The notes beneath the pieces were generated by a model that worked only from the letters and a program-made list of their open reading frames with translations, was not told the DNA's origin and made no database searches. DNA of 64,000 bases from Roseiconus nitratireducens (GTDB lineage: Bacteria; Planctomycetota; Planctomycetia; Pirellulales; Pirellulaceae): assembly GCF_008629675.1 (NCBI RefSeq), contig NZ_VWOX01000011.1, forward strand, positions 186,001-250,000. The letters are read 5' to 3'. Below are positions 8,175 to 17,110 of this stretch, piece by piece. The position numbers and the translations under genes were made by a program. The first letter of the stretch is position 1; the number at the start of each line of letters is the position of its first letter.

Positions 8175-9389
8175 ATGTCCGAGCAAGCTCAAGCGACTGC
8201 ACCGCCGTCCACCCGAGTTCAGGAACGCGATACGAGCAAGATGCGCAAGTACCTTGATAGCGCCGTCGACGTCCTGAAAAAGTTCGGAGTCGATAGCAAG
8301 GACGCCGCGCCCCAGGAACTGATCTCGTTGTTGGAAAGCGTCAAGCACATCGATGAAGCGAAGGTCTTGGCGATCGCCGATGTCATCCAGCATATGGGTG
8401 CGTTCAACGCCCTGGTCCGGGAGAACGTCGAAAGCATCGAAGTCGGCAACCGTTACCTGGACATCGCCCAGCAGTTTGACTCCGTGCGCGAGGACAGCAA
8501 GCGGCTGATCGCCCAGCTGGACGACGGCAAGATCAGCGGCACCGAGAAACTGTCCAACTGGTGGATGAAAATGCGCCGCGGCACTCCCAACGATCGCTTC
8601 GAAAAGATCGTGGAGATCTACGGGGACGTCGCCAAGGACACCAAGCAGGCGCTCCGAAGCGAAGAAACCATCATGGACGCCTACATCGACTTTCGGTTTG
8701 CCCTCAAGGAGGCGGAAGTCTTGTCGCGGGAACTGTTGGACGAGCACGCTCCGACTTTGGAGGCCGCCAAGAAGAATCTTGCCGATTCGCAAACTGCGTT
8801 GGACAACTACACCGGGACCGATGAAGGCGGCAAGAGTCAATTGGAGCTAGCCCGCGACGAGGCGCGGCATGCCTTTGAAAAAGAAGACGAAACGTACCAA
8901 TTGCTCAAGGACATCGCCGAGAACCTGGAAATCGGGTACGACGTCGGGGAGACGTTGATCACCAAGTTGAAGCAAACGCACGACGTCAAGGAGCGTGTGT
9001 ACCGCCGGGCGGTGACCTTCTTCACGACCAACGAGCACGTGTTCACGATTCTGGGCACCGTCTACCAGAGCCAGCACGGCCTGCACGAAGTCACGCAGGC
9101 GACCGAAGCGATGAAGGACGGCGTCAACAAGGGCTTGGAAGACGTCGCGGACCTCGGACGCGAACTGGAGCGTGCCGCCCTCCGTGCCGGTTACGGAAGC
9201 ACCATCAATCCGGAATCGGTACAGAAGCTGGTCGATGCCATCAGCAGTTTCCAGATCGAATCCTTGGAAATGATTGCCGAGCTGCGCAAGGAAAGCGAGG
9301 AGAGCACCAAAGCGATTCGCAAAACGGTTGAAGAGGGAAAGCGGAAGTACCAGGAAACTCTGGCCCGCCATGCCAGGGCCACCAGCTGA
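8175..9389 (+). CDS. TelA-like (toxic anion resistance family) protein
   Basis: The 404-residue, all-helical soluble protein starts at the ATG at 8175; the in-frame extension to 7995 reads as non-coding. It has no signal peptide or membrane helix. Size and helix layout resemble the TelA/KlaA/YceH family: a central segment like IVEIYGDVAKDTKQALRSEE, a long mid-coil, and a closing segment VDAISSFQIESLEMIAEL that parallels the family's C-terminal DAIDTFRxEAL stretch. The similarity is distant and judged by eye. Family members were named for tellurite resistance, but several work in envelope stress or with membrane partners. The stop overlaps the next start (TGATG), so it is translationally coupled to the 88-residue protein and probably acts with it and the downstream ATPase. 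Confidence 0.7.
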   Translation: MSEQAQATAPPSTRVQERDTSKMRKYLDSAVDVLKKFGVDSKDAAPQELISLLESVKHIDEAKVLAIADVIQHMGAFNALVRENVESIEVGNRYLDIAQQFDSVREDSKRLIAQLDDGKISGTEKLSNWWMKMRRGTPNDRFEKIVEIYGDVAKDTKQALRSEETIMDAYIDFRFALKEAEVLSRELLDEHAPTLEAAKKNLADSQTALDNYTGTDEGGKSQLELARDEARHAFEKEDETYQLLKDIAENLEIGYDVGETLITKLKQTHDVKERVYRRAVTFFTTNEHVFTILGTVYQSQHGLHEVTQATEAMKDGVNKGLEDVADLGRELERAALRAGYGSTINPESVQKLVDAISSFQIESLEMIAELRKESEESTKAIRKTVEEGKRKYQETLARHARATS

Positions 9390-9655
9390 TGGCGTTGGAA
9401 CCGCTGAACCTGGCGCCGTTGACCGACGCGCAGAATCGCTTTCGACGTGAGTTCACCGATTTTGCGCGGGTCTGGCAAGAGACCAAAGAAGACTGGCGCG
9501 ACGACCGTGCCCGGCGGTTCGAACAACGGCATCTCGCTTCGCTCGGTCCCAGCTTGAGCCGGTTCGCCAGCGCTCTGGCCGAACTGACCGAAACGCTTCG
9601 CCAATCTCAGATCGCCGTCGCGGACACCGGGCGAGACGACCGCGAGCTATACTAG
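9389..9655 (+). CDS. Small helical protein, WXG100-like in size and pattern
   Basis: The 88-residue protein has a start that overlaps the preceding stop by one base. It appears as two amphipathic helices around a tryptophan-containing turn: RREFTDFARVWQETKEDW, then RARRFEQRHLASLGPSLSRF. The second Trp is followed by Arg-Asp instead of x-Gly, so the strict WXG motif is absent. The length, helical hairpin, lack of signal peptide and position beside an EccC-like ATPase match WXG100/ESAT-6-type proteins. It could be a secreted substrate, a chaperone or a structural subunit. That link is inference. Confidence 0.75.
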   Translation: MALEPLNLAPLTDAQNRFRREFTDFARVWQETKEDWRDDRARRFEQRHLASLGPSLSRFASALAELTETLRQSQIAVADTGRDDRELY

Positions 9656-10005
9656 GGTGGACTGACGAAGTCTTTCCGAGTTCCCATGGCACCGCAGGGA
9701 GGCGTCTCGCCCCCCGGAAAATGCGACGGTCGTACCGGCGACACGCGCAATCGAACCCGCACGATCGCCCGGATGGGCATCGGCCTCCTCAGCGGCCGAC
9801 CGCCAGTGATCGGGTGGGTTCCTGCGATTGCCCGCGGATCCAGCGAAGCCAATCGGCTGGGGCAACCTTCGCGAGGGTCGGATGGGTCTCGCAATGCCTA
9901 GTCGGTCCTTGGCCCGGGACCAGGCAAACCGCAGGTGGCGGAGCGGCTGGAGCCCGGCATCGGGCCGTCGCAACTTTGCTCCTCTTCCCACCACCGACCT
10001 GCACC
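9656..10005 (+). other. Gene-free 350-bp leader before the ATPase gene
   Basis: The ATPase frame stays open back to 9721, but the extra 95 residues are Arg/Pro/Gly-rich without structure and the codon choice differs from the body. A 71-codon open frame (9686-9901) looks equally non-coding. I see no terminator or recognisable riboswitch. A second promoter for the ATPase could lie here. Confidence 0.4.
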
Positions 10006-13000
10006 ATGAAAGATTCTGCGGTTGCTCCCGTCGGATTGTTTTCGCCGCCGCGAGAACGCCGACTGATCGATGCTGTGATTGCTCGCTATCAAAGTTGCGA
10101 ACAGGAACGCCAGGCGCTGATCAATCGGCACGCCGCGGAGCGTGAACAGGAGGAACTTTCGCTGCTGAACAACCGCAGCAGCGTCACCGACGACTGCCGA
10201 CGACGCCGCCGCGACATGCTCAGCCAATGGGATGCCGCGGAAGAGAAACTGATCGCGCAGTACGAAGAGCAGACCGTTCGGACTCGAATGGACCTGAATC
10301 GTTTGGCGGCGCAGTTTCGAAAGCGGCTGGCTGAAGGAAAGGTGGCCGTGGAACGGAAAGTGGAAGCACGTCGCCAAGCGGTGATTCATCAATACGAATC
10401 TCACAAGGACGAACCGGGAAAGCAGAAGAAGCGAGAGCTCGAAGGAATCGCTGCGGCGTTGGTTCCGCTGTCGGAAGACCTGGCCTGGACCCGCGATCTG
10501 ACCGTGCGTCGCTTGGACGGATTGCCCAACGTCCCTCCGCCAGAGTCTCCCGAAGAGGACATGACCGAACCGCCGCCACAATCGGTTCGTGAGACCGTGG
10601 AGACGATCGGACGCTTGTCCCACAGGTGCCGATCGCACATCCGCGAACTGCAGACCGGTGCGGCCGCGAAATTCGTCGACTCGTTTTACCTTCCCGGTGG
10701 CGTCGCCGCGCTGGTGACGCTGTGGTGCGTCGGCGTCTTCATCGTTCGCCCGGAGGCTTTTTGGGTGTACATGATCGCCGGGGTGGTCGTCGCCGGCGTG
10801 ATCGGATTCGCCATCTACGCTTCGCTCCTGATTCCGCTCCGCCGCCAGACGCGCCGGCTGTATCCGTTGATCGAACGGATCGGGCAAGCGGCTGAAGAGA
10901 CCGCTGCGATCGGCCGAAAAATCGCGGGGGACCACGCCGCCGCATCCGCGGCCGAATTGGCCGACCGCCGTGACACTCATTTGCAAGCCGCCGATCGATG
11001 GCGGGAAGAACAGTTGCGTGAACTGGAAAACAAGCTGGCGGCCGAAGAGGAAGCAGCCCGCAACGAATTGGATCAACGCTTGAATCAGCTGGCAGTGGAC
11101 TTTCGGGCCAAGCAGGGTCAACTTCACGCCGAAATGCACGAGCGGGCCGAACAGGTCGCCGCGGCAATCACCAGCGAATTGTCGGACACCGATCAGTCGC
11201 TGCACCGACAACGCGAAAGTAACGCCCACCGCCGCCACGAAGAATTGCAGCACGTGACCGGGCGGATGCGCGACGGCGTCTCCCGCGGGCTGAGGCGGAT
11301 CGCGTCGGCCTGCCAGACCACGCACCAAAGGTTTCCCGACTGGCAGACCGTGGCGGTTCAGCCGCAGTGCGATCAAACCAACCTGGACTTCCTTCCGCTG
11401 GGAACCTTGTGCGTCCAAACCCATCTGGAAGGTGCGTTGGCTACCAAGCAAAGCGTTTCGACCAGCGACAGCGTCGTGACGAAGCTGAAGGATGATCATG
11501 CGGTGGAAGTCGCACCGTTGTTCGCGGCCGAGGAGGTCCCCGGAGAGCTTCCGATCGCGTTGCACCGTCGCTTGCACAGCGGATTGATCATTCACGCCCC
11601 GCTGGAACAGATGGACCAGGCCACCGAATTGGTGCATCAGGTCCTGTGGCGGATGTTGACCGGGACCGCGGGGGGTCGAGCCAAATTGACGCTGATCGAT
11701 CCGGTTGGCCGCGGGCAAAACTTCACCCCGTTCATGTCACTGGCCGACCACGATCCGTCGCTGGTCAGCCATCGGGTCTGGACCACCGAAGACCAGATCG
11801 AAACGCGACTTGGTGAAATCGCCCAACACGCCGAAGACGTTCTGCAGGCAAGTCTTCGCGACCAGTTCCAGCGGGTTGAGGATTACAACCGTTTGGCCGG
11901 GTCGATGGCGGAACCCTATCGCGCAGTCGCATTGGTCGGTCTGCCCGAAGGCCTGACCCGGGACGGTTACAAACACCTCAAAGCCCTGATCGAAAGCGGG
12001 ATCCGTTGCGGCGTGTTTGTTTTGATGGTCTGTCGTCGCGACCAGAACTGGCCGAGCGACCTGCCGGTTCCCAACGATCCCCGGCTGTTGCAGCTGTCAA
12101 TCGATGCCCAGGGGCAGTGGACCTTGGAATCGGAGGGGCTGCGGGAGTACGCGTTCCGGCCGGCCCCGAACGTCCCGATCGACCTCCGAACCGACCTGGT
12201 CCGCAAGATCGGCGTCGCCGCCACCGAAGCGGCGCGGGTGGAGATTCCGCTGCAATCGATTCTGGATCCCGAGGGCGGTCGCGGAACGACCGACCAGGAG
12301 ATCAAGATCCCGATCGGCAGCCAGGGCGGCAACCGGACCCTGTCGCTGCAACTGGGCGAAGGCGTCCGCCAGCACGTGCTGATCGCCGGCAAGACGGGGT
12401 CCGGCAAAAGCACGCTGCTGCATTCAATCATCACGTCGGGCGCTTATCGCTACCGCCCGGATCACTTGCAGTTCTACTTGTTGGACTTCAAGAAAGGCGT
12501 TGAGTTCAAGGCGTACGCCGACGGCGGCCTGCCACATGCGCGGGTGGTGGGGATCGAGAGCGAACGCGAATTCGGCCGCAGCGTGTTGCAACGGCTGGAC
12601 GAGGAACTGCAACAGCGCGGCGAACGGTTTCGGTCGGTTTCCGCCCAGGAGCTGGACGAGTACCGGCGGTTGAGCGGAGAAGCAATGCCCCGCATCGTGC
12701 TGGTCATCGACGAGTTCCAGGAATTGTTCGTCCGGGACGACCGCGTGGCCGCGGATTGTTCGATGCTGTTGGATCGTCTGGTCCGTCAGGGACGTTCCTT
12801 TGGGATTCACGCCATCCTCAGCAGTCAATCCTTGGCCGGGGCGTACTCGCTTCCGCGGGCGACGTTGGGGCAGATGGCCGTTCGGATTGCGATGCAGTGC
12901 AGCGAATCCGATGCGGCTTTGATCCTGTCGGACGACAACACCGCGGCGCGACTGATCTCGCGTCCCGGCGAAGCGATCTACAACGATGCCGGCGGACTGG

Positions 13001-13968
13001 TCGAAGGCAACCAGCCGTTCCAGGTCGCCTGGCTGGGATCGGAACCGCACCAATCCTTGCTGGAAACGATCAGCCAGCGGGACCGATCATTCACCGACAC
13101 GTTGCCGCCTCCGGTGATTTTTGAAGGCAATCGCCCCTGCCGCTGGACCCCCGCATTGGCGGGCGCGGTCGTCAACGACGAAGCCGGTTCCACCGAGGAA
13201 CTGCGAGGGCTGCTGGGAGAATCCGTGGAGATCGGACCACCCGTTTCCCTCCGGCTTTCCCGAACCGCCGGACGCAACGTGTTGTTGATTCCGCCGGTCG
13301 AAGCCCGCGCGGGCGTGCTGTCTTCGATCCTGTCGGGGTTCGCGAAATCCAATCCCGAAACCGAATTCATTTACTTTGACGGCAATCGCCCCAGTGAATC
13401 TCAGTCGATGCTGCCCTGGATGCGCGCAGCGGGGCTGAACGTCCGACCGATCAAACCGCGTGAGAGCGAACCGGAGATGTCGCGGCTGGCCGAACTGGTG
13501 AAGGAACGCGGTGACGAGGCGGAAAACGTGGCCCCGATCGTGATCGTGATCGATCCGCTGGACCGCTTTCGCGACTTCCGCCACGAAGACGCGTTCAACT
13601 TTTCACTCGATGCGACTCCGGGCAGCATGTCGGGAGGCCAAGCGATTCGCGAAGTGCTCAAAGACGGTCCTCCCGCCAACGTGTTTGCCCTGCTGGTGTG
13701 CAGCAGCGCCGAAATCTTCAACCGCTGGCTTCCCCGGCAATCGCAACACGACATGGAACTTCGCGTGCTCGGACGCTTGAACGCCTCCGACTCCTCGATG
13801 CTGATTGACTCGCCGGCCGCTACCGATCTGTCCGCGGCGACGATGCTGCTTTACGATGAACCCTCGGGCCGAATCAGCAAGTTTCGCGAGCCCAGCCGAC
13901 CCGACGCCGCCGACGTCAATCACTGGTTGGCAGATTCCAAAGCACCTTCGACCGACCTGCCACGATGA
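10006..13968 (+). CDS. FtsK/SpoIIIE-type membrane ATPase with EccC-like three-module layout
   Basis: The product has 1320 residues from the ATG at 10006 (KDSAVAPVGLFSPPRERR). In order: N-terminal coiled coil (1-220); two membrane helices (about 228-275); a second coiled coil (about 285-430); and three RecA-like modules. Module 1 (about 510-700) keeps strand patterns (LTLIDPVGRG, YRAVALVGLPEG) but no P-loop. Module 2 (about 766-1010) has Walker A GKTGSGKST at 795-803, the FtsK-type strand YLLDFKKGVEF, and Walker B VLVIDEFQE (D902, E903). Module 3 (about 1081-1315) has Walker-B-like IVIVIDPLDRF but no GKT/S. A membrane pair followed by three tandem ATPase modules is the EccC/EssC plan of type VII secretion. 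Here the middle module is the intact one, and the flanking coiled coils are additional. The stop overlaps the HIT gene start (ATGA). Confidence 0.88.
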   Translation: MKDSAVAPVGLFSPPRERRLIDAVIARYQSCEQERQALINRHAAEREQEELSLLNNRSSVTDDCRRRRRDMLSQWDAAEEKLIAQYEEQTVRTRMDLNRLAAQFRKRLAEGKVAVERKVEARRQAVIHQYESHKDEPGKQKKRELEGIAAALVPLSEDLAWTRDLTVRRLDGLPNVPPPESPEEDMTEPPPQSVRETVETIGRLSHRCRSHIRELQTGAAAKFVDSFYLPGGVAALVTLWCVGVFIVRPEAFWVYMIAGVVVAGVIGFAIYASLLIPLRRQTRRLYPLIERIGQAAEETAAIGRKIAGDHAAASAAELADRRDTHLQAADRWREEQLRELENKLAAEEEAARNELDQRLNQLAVDFRAKQGQLHAEMHERAEQVAAAITSELSDTDQSLHRQRESNAHRRHEELQHVTGRMRDGVSRGLRRIASACQTTHQRFPDWQTVAVQPQCDQTNLDFLPLGTLCVQTHLEGALATKQSVSTSDSVVTKLKDDHAVEVAPLFAAEEVPGELPIALHRRLHSGLIIHAPLEQMDQATELVHQVLWRMLTGTAGGRAKLTLIDPVGRGQNFTPFMSLADHDPSLVSHRVWTTEDQIETRLGEIAQHAEDVLQASLRDQFQRVEDYNRLAGSMAEPYRAVALVGLPEGLTRDGYKHLKALIESGIRCGVFVLMVCRRDQNWPSDLPVPNDPRLLQLSIDAQGQWTLESEGLREYAFRPAPNVPIDLRTDLVRKIGVAATEAARVEIPLQSILDPEGGRGTTDQEIKIPIGSQGGNRTLSLQLGEGVRQHVLIAGKTGSGKSTLLHSIITSGAYRYRPDHLQFYLLDFKKGVEFKAYADGGLPHARVVGIESEREFGRSVLQRLDEELQQRGERFRSVSAQELDEYRRLSGEAMPRIVLVIDEFQELFVRDDRVAADCSMLLDRLVRQGRSFGIHAILSSQSLAGAYSLPRATLGQMAVRIAMQCSESDAALILSDDNTAARLISRPGEAIYNDAGGLVEGNQPFQVAWLGSEPHQSLLETISQRDRSFTDTLPPPVIFEGNRPCRWTPALAGAVVNDEAGSTEELRGLLGESVEIGPPVSLRLSRTAGRNVLLIPPVEARAGVLSSILSGFAKSNPETEFIYFDGNRPSESQSMLPWMRAAGLNVRPIKPRESEPEMSRLAELVKERGDEAENVAPIVIVIDPLDRFRDFRHEDAFNFSLDATPGSMSGGQAIREVLKDGPPANVFALLVCSSAEIFNRWLPRQSQHDMELRVLGRLNASDSSMLIDSPAATDLSAATMLLYDEPSGRISKFREPSRPDAADVNHWLADSKAPSTDLPR

Positions 13969-14303
13969 CCAGCATCTTCAAGAAAATCATCGACCGCGAA
14001 GTTCCCGCCGACATCGTTTACGAAGACGACTTGTGCCTGGCATTCCGCGACATCCAACCCAAAGCCCCGGTGCACATCCTGGTCATCCCGAAGAAAGAGA
14101 TCCCTTCCCTGCAGGAGCTTTCCGAAGACGACCAGTCGATCGTCGGACGCTGTGTTTGGGTGGCGTCCCAACTGGCCGCCCAAGAAGGTCTGGTCAACGG
14201 CTACAAGTTGGTCGTCAACTGCGGTGAAGACGGTGGCCAAGAGGTTCCGCATCTGCACTTCCACCTGCTGGGCGGAAAGAAGCTGTCTCTGGGCCTGGTG
14301 TGA
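13965..14303 (+). CDS. HIT-family (HINT-like) nucleotide hydrolase
   Basis: The 112-residue protein carries the histidine triad PHLHFHLLGG (H96, H98, H100) near the C-terminus and the usual N-terminal FKKIIDREVPADIVYED. The HINT branch hydrolyses adenosine phosphoramidates and related nucleotides in the cytosol. The start overlaps the ATPase stop by 4 bp, so it is co-translated with it, but HIT proteins are general housekeeping enzymes and a functional tie is uncertain. Confidence 0.93.
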   Translation: MTSIFKKIIDREVPADIVYEDDLCLAFRDIQPKAPVHILVIPKKEIPSLQELSEDDQSIVGRCVWVASQLAAQEGLVNGYKLVVNCGEDGGQEVPHLHFHLLGGKKLSLGLV

Positions 14304-14314
14304 GCGTACCGCGG

Positions 14315-14920
14315 CTATTGAACCACCGTCGCCGCCGCTCGTCGCATTTGTTCGACGGCCCGTTCGGCATCGCCCGGATTCAATTCCACACCGCGACAAC
14401 CCGCCAAATCAACTCTGACGGCGTAGCCCAGCCGCCGCGCATCCAAAACGGTGAACAGCACGCAATAGTCGGTTGCCAGTCCGATCACCTCCAGCGACCG
14501 TGCGCCGATGGCTTTCAGGTGGGCGTCCAACCCCGTCGGATTCTGCCCCCCGTTGTCGAAAAACGCGCTGTAGCTGTCGACCTTCGGATCGGTTCCCTTG
14601 TCGACGATTTTGTCGATCCTGGATCGGTCCAGGCCCGCACAGAACTCAGCCCCCGCCGTTCCCTGCACGCAATGATCCGGCCAGGCGACCTGGTCGAGAC
14701 CCGACAGCTGGAATGTGTCGCCGATGCTCAATCCCGGATGAGCACTGGCAAAGCTGCCGTGACCGGGCGGATGCCAGTCCCGCGTCGCCACGACGTGCTT
14801 GGCCGCCTTCATCTTGGCGTTGGCGACCGGCACGACTTGGTCGCCTCCGGGGACCGCCAAGGCACCGCCGGGCATGAAGTCCTGCTGCAGATCGACCAGT
14901 AACAATGCGTCCGCGGTCAC
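14315..14920 (-). CDS. pncA: Nicotinamidase
   Basis: The 201-residue isochorismatase-fold hydrolase converts nicotinamide to nicotinate in NAD salvage. The catalytic triad is visible: D10 (LLLVDLQQDF), K108 (VDKGTDPKVDSYSAFFDN) and C153 (ATDYCV). Metal ligands D48 and H50 (TRDWHPPGH) and H83 (WPDHC) are present. The start is a GTG that overlaps the upstream MutS-like stop (GTGA), so it is translationally coupled to that gene. It converges on the HIT gene with only about 11 bp between stops. Confidence 0.93.
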   Translation of the reverse strand: MTADALLLVDLQQDFMPGGALAVPGGDQVVPVANAKMKAAKHVVATRDWHPPGHGSFASAHPGLSIGDTFQLSGLDQVAWPDHCVQGTAGAEFCAGLDRSRIDKIVDKGTDPKVDSYSAFFDNGGQNPTGLDAHLKAIGARSLEVIGLATDYCVLFTVLDARRLGYAVRVDLAGCRGVELNPGDAERAVEQMRRAAATVVQ

Positions 14921-16908
14921 GATGATTCTTTCTCCGTTGCACGGCCCAAACCCACGATCTCCAACAACCGCAACGCGTTGGTTGTCGGTGACACTCCCGA
15001 ACGCATCTGGTAGTCGAACGTCATCTGATCATTTCCGTCCGGATCCGGCTCGATCGTTTCTCGAAAATGCACCGTGTGCGCCAACTTCATCAACGCCGGC
15101 TCGTCGGCAAGTTCCAAGTCGTGCGTGCTGATCGCACCGATGGCTTCGCATTCAATTAAGTGCTGCAGCACCTGGGTCACCGCGATTTGCCGCTCACGCG
15201 AGTTGGTTCCTTGCAGGATTTCATCCAGCAGAAACAGGGACACGCGATCGGGCCTGGCCGACAGCTCGCGGGCGTGGTCCACGACACCTTTCAACCGATG
15301 CAGCTCCGCCATGTAGAACGAGACGCCTTCGGCCAGGTTGTCGCGCACCCGGATGCTGGTTGCCAGTTCGGTTGACGGCATCGACAGCCGCCGCGCGCAC
15401 ACCGGAGCCCCGGCACCGGCGAGCGCGACGTTCAGCCCCACACTGCGCAGCATCGTACTCTTCCCCGACATGTTGCTACCGGTGACCAGTAACACCGTTC
15501 CGGGCGGTCCGATCTGAACGTCATTGCACACGCGAGACGTATCGCGGATCAATGGGTGACCCAGCCCAACGGATTGGAACACGGCCGGTTCTCCCTGCGG
15601 CACCCAATCCGGAAAGACCCAATCAGGGTTTTCATCCCGCAGCGCCGCCAGCGACATCAGGGCCTCCAATTCGCCGAACGCGTCGAACCAGCCCGGCACC
15701 GCGCTTCCGTACGTTCGCTGCCAGGCTTCCAGTTTTTCCAAGACGCGAACGTCCCAAAGTCCGAAGATCTGCAGCGGGACGTACAGCAAGAACGTGGCGG
15801 CGGAACTCCGCATCGATCCCATCGCGGCGACGCGTTGCAGCGCGTTCATGCCGGTTCGCGCCGATCGCTCCGGATCGTGCAGCAACACTTGTTGAAGATG
15901 GTCCAGGCGGGCCGTCGATTCCGAGGCACCCGGCGATCCGTGAAGATCACGCTCCTCGATATCGTCAGACAGCCACTGGGCGGCTGAAAACAGCTCCCGG
16001 TATTCGCGGACCGAATCACGACTGGCCATCGCAATGGAAAAAATCTGATGGACCGGACCCAGCATGACCGTGGTGATCACCACGTTGACTGCGACCAGCA
16101 CGGCACCGGCCAACAGCGCCAGCCGGGCGACCGATGTGGGCGTCAGTCCGATCCGCGATCCGACCAGCAGAGCGATCAGGATTGCAGCCAGAACCGCCGA
16201 GATCTTTGCCCAGGTCAACATCCACCGGTGTTGTTGTAACCAGGAATCCTCGCCGGCCCAACGAACGAACTGGTCGGGGTCGCCGGTTCCCCGGCCGACG
16301 TGATCGGCAAGCGAGTAAAAACGGTGACGCTGCTCGTGCCGGGGGGCCAACTTGCGAATCGCCGCGGCGCGTTCCCGGGCAACCGATGCCTCGGCCGCAC
16401 CCGCCAACCAGTCCGCCAGGGTCCGCGCGCCGATCGTCGTCCCGGCCATCGAAACAAACTGGTACAGCGACGTCTTGCCCAGTAGATCCAAGTCATCGGC
16501 GACGTCCTTCTGATGCTCACTGAAGCGGACCGTTGCCAATTGTTTTCTCGCGACCTTCCAATCCAATGCCTCCCAATCACGATTCATCCGAGCCAGCAAG
16601 CGCTCGGTGACCTGGTTGTCGCGGGCCTCACGCTCCATCGAGTCGCGGACGGGTTCGTTCAGGATCGCCGCCAGAATGAAACCCGCCAGGAATGACCAGC
16701 CGATCACCCAAACCCACACTCCTGGCGAAGCGAAAAACGCGAAGGACAGCAGCACCAAGGCGGCTGCAAACAAGACCAAGCGGACCATCGCGTAACGGCC
16801 GTCGGTCTGACGAAGCCGCAGCAAACGCTGCTCGGAGGCCTGCAACAAATCCCGATACCGGCTTTCGGCGGCGTTCCCACGGGTCTTGCTTGATTGGTCA
16901 TCGTCCAT
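14917..16908 (-). CDS. Membrane-anchored MutS-like ATPase
   Basis: The product has 663 residues. Two membrane helices lie near the N-terminus (about residues 44-88) and a second hydrophobic pair at about 230-290. The C-terminal third is a MutS domain V ATPase: Walker A GSNMSGKST at 477-485, Walker B LFLLDEILQGT, and STHDLELADEP as the His-loop. The mismatch-binding and connector domains of MutS1 and the Smr nuclease of MutS2 are absent. This is the class of membrane MutS homologues found in several phyla whose function is poorly known; a role in mismatch repair should not be assumed. The gene is upstream of, and overlaps, the nicotinamidase gene. Confidence 0.85.
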   Translation of the reverse strand: MDDDQSSKTRGNAAESRYRDLLQASEQRLLRLRQTDGRYAMVRLVLFAAALVLLSFAFFASPGVWVWVIGWSFLAGFILAAILNEPVRDSMEREARDNQVTERLLARMNRDWEALDWKVARKQLATVRFSEHQKDVADDLDLLGKTSLYQFVSMAGTTIGARTLADWLAGAAEASVARERAAAIRKLAPRHEQRHRFYSLADHVGRGTGDPDQFVRWAGEDSWLQQHRWMLTWAKISAVLAAILIALLVGSRIGLTPTSVARLALLAGAVLVAVNVVITTVMLGPVHQIFSIAMASRDSVREYRELFSAAQWLSDDIEERDLHGSPGASESTARLDHLQQVLLHDPERSARTGMNALQRVAAMGSMRSSAATFLLYVPLQIFGLWDVRVLEKLEAWQRTYGSAVPGWFDAFGELEALMSLAALRDENPDWVFPDWVPQGEPAVFQSVGLGHPLIRDTSRVCNDVQIGPPGTVLLVTGSNMSGKSTMLRSVGLNVALAGAGAPVCARRLSMPSTELATSIRVRDNLAEGVSFYMAELHRLKGVVDHARELSARPDRVSLFLLDEILQGTNSRERQIAVTQVLQHLIECEAIGAISTHDLELADEPALMKLAHTVHFRETIEPDPDGNDQMTFDYQMRSGVSPTTNALRLLEIVGLGRATEKESS

Positions 16909-17110
16909 GCCAGGTCACATCTCTTCTGGTTACTCAACGCAACGTCCCGACCGCGACACTCCACGGCGTCGGAGCCGACGAAGCCGTGCCCCATTTAAAC
17001 AGCGGCGACCGGCCTTTGCCAAAGTCGGCGTTCCCAAGGGTCTTTTAACGGTTTTGAGAAGTCAGATGAAGCCGACCGGCGAACACGCCCGGACGGTTTT
17101 CGGACAATCG

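Noticed and set aside
9721..10005. N-terminal extension of the ATPase to an upstream ATG
   Set aside because: The extra 95 residues are Arg/Pro/Gly-rich without structure, and the ATG at 10006 fits the start of the coiled coil.
9898..11718. 606-codon frame antisense to the ATPase N-terminal coiled coil
   Set aside because: The plus-strand frame has clear domains and a conserved ATPase; this is its shadow.
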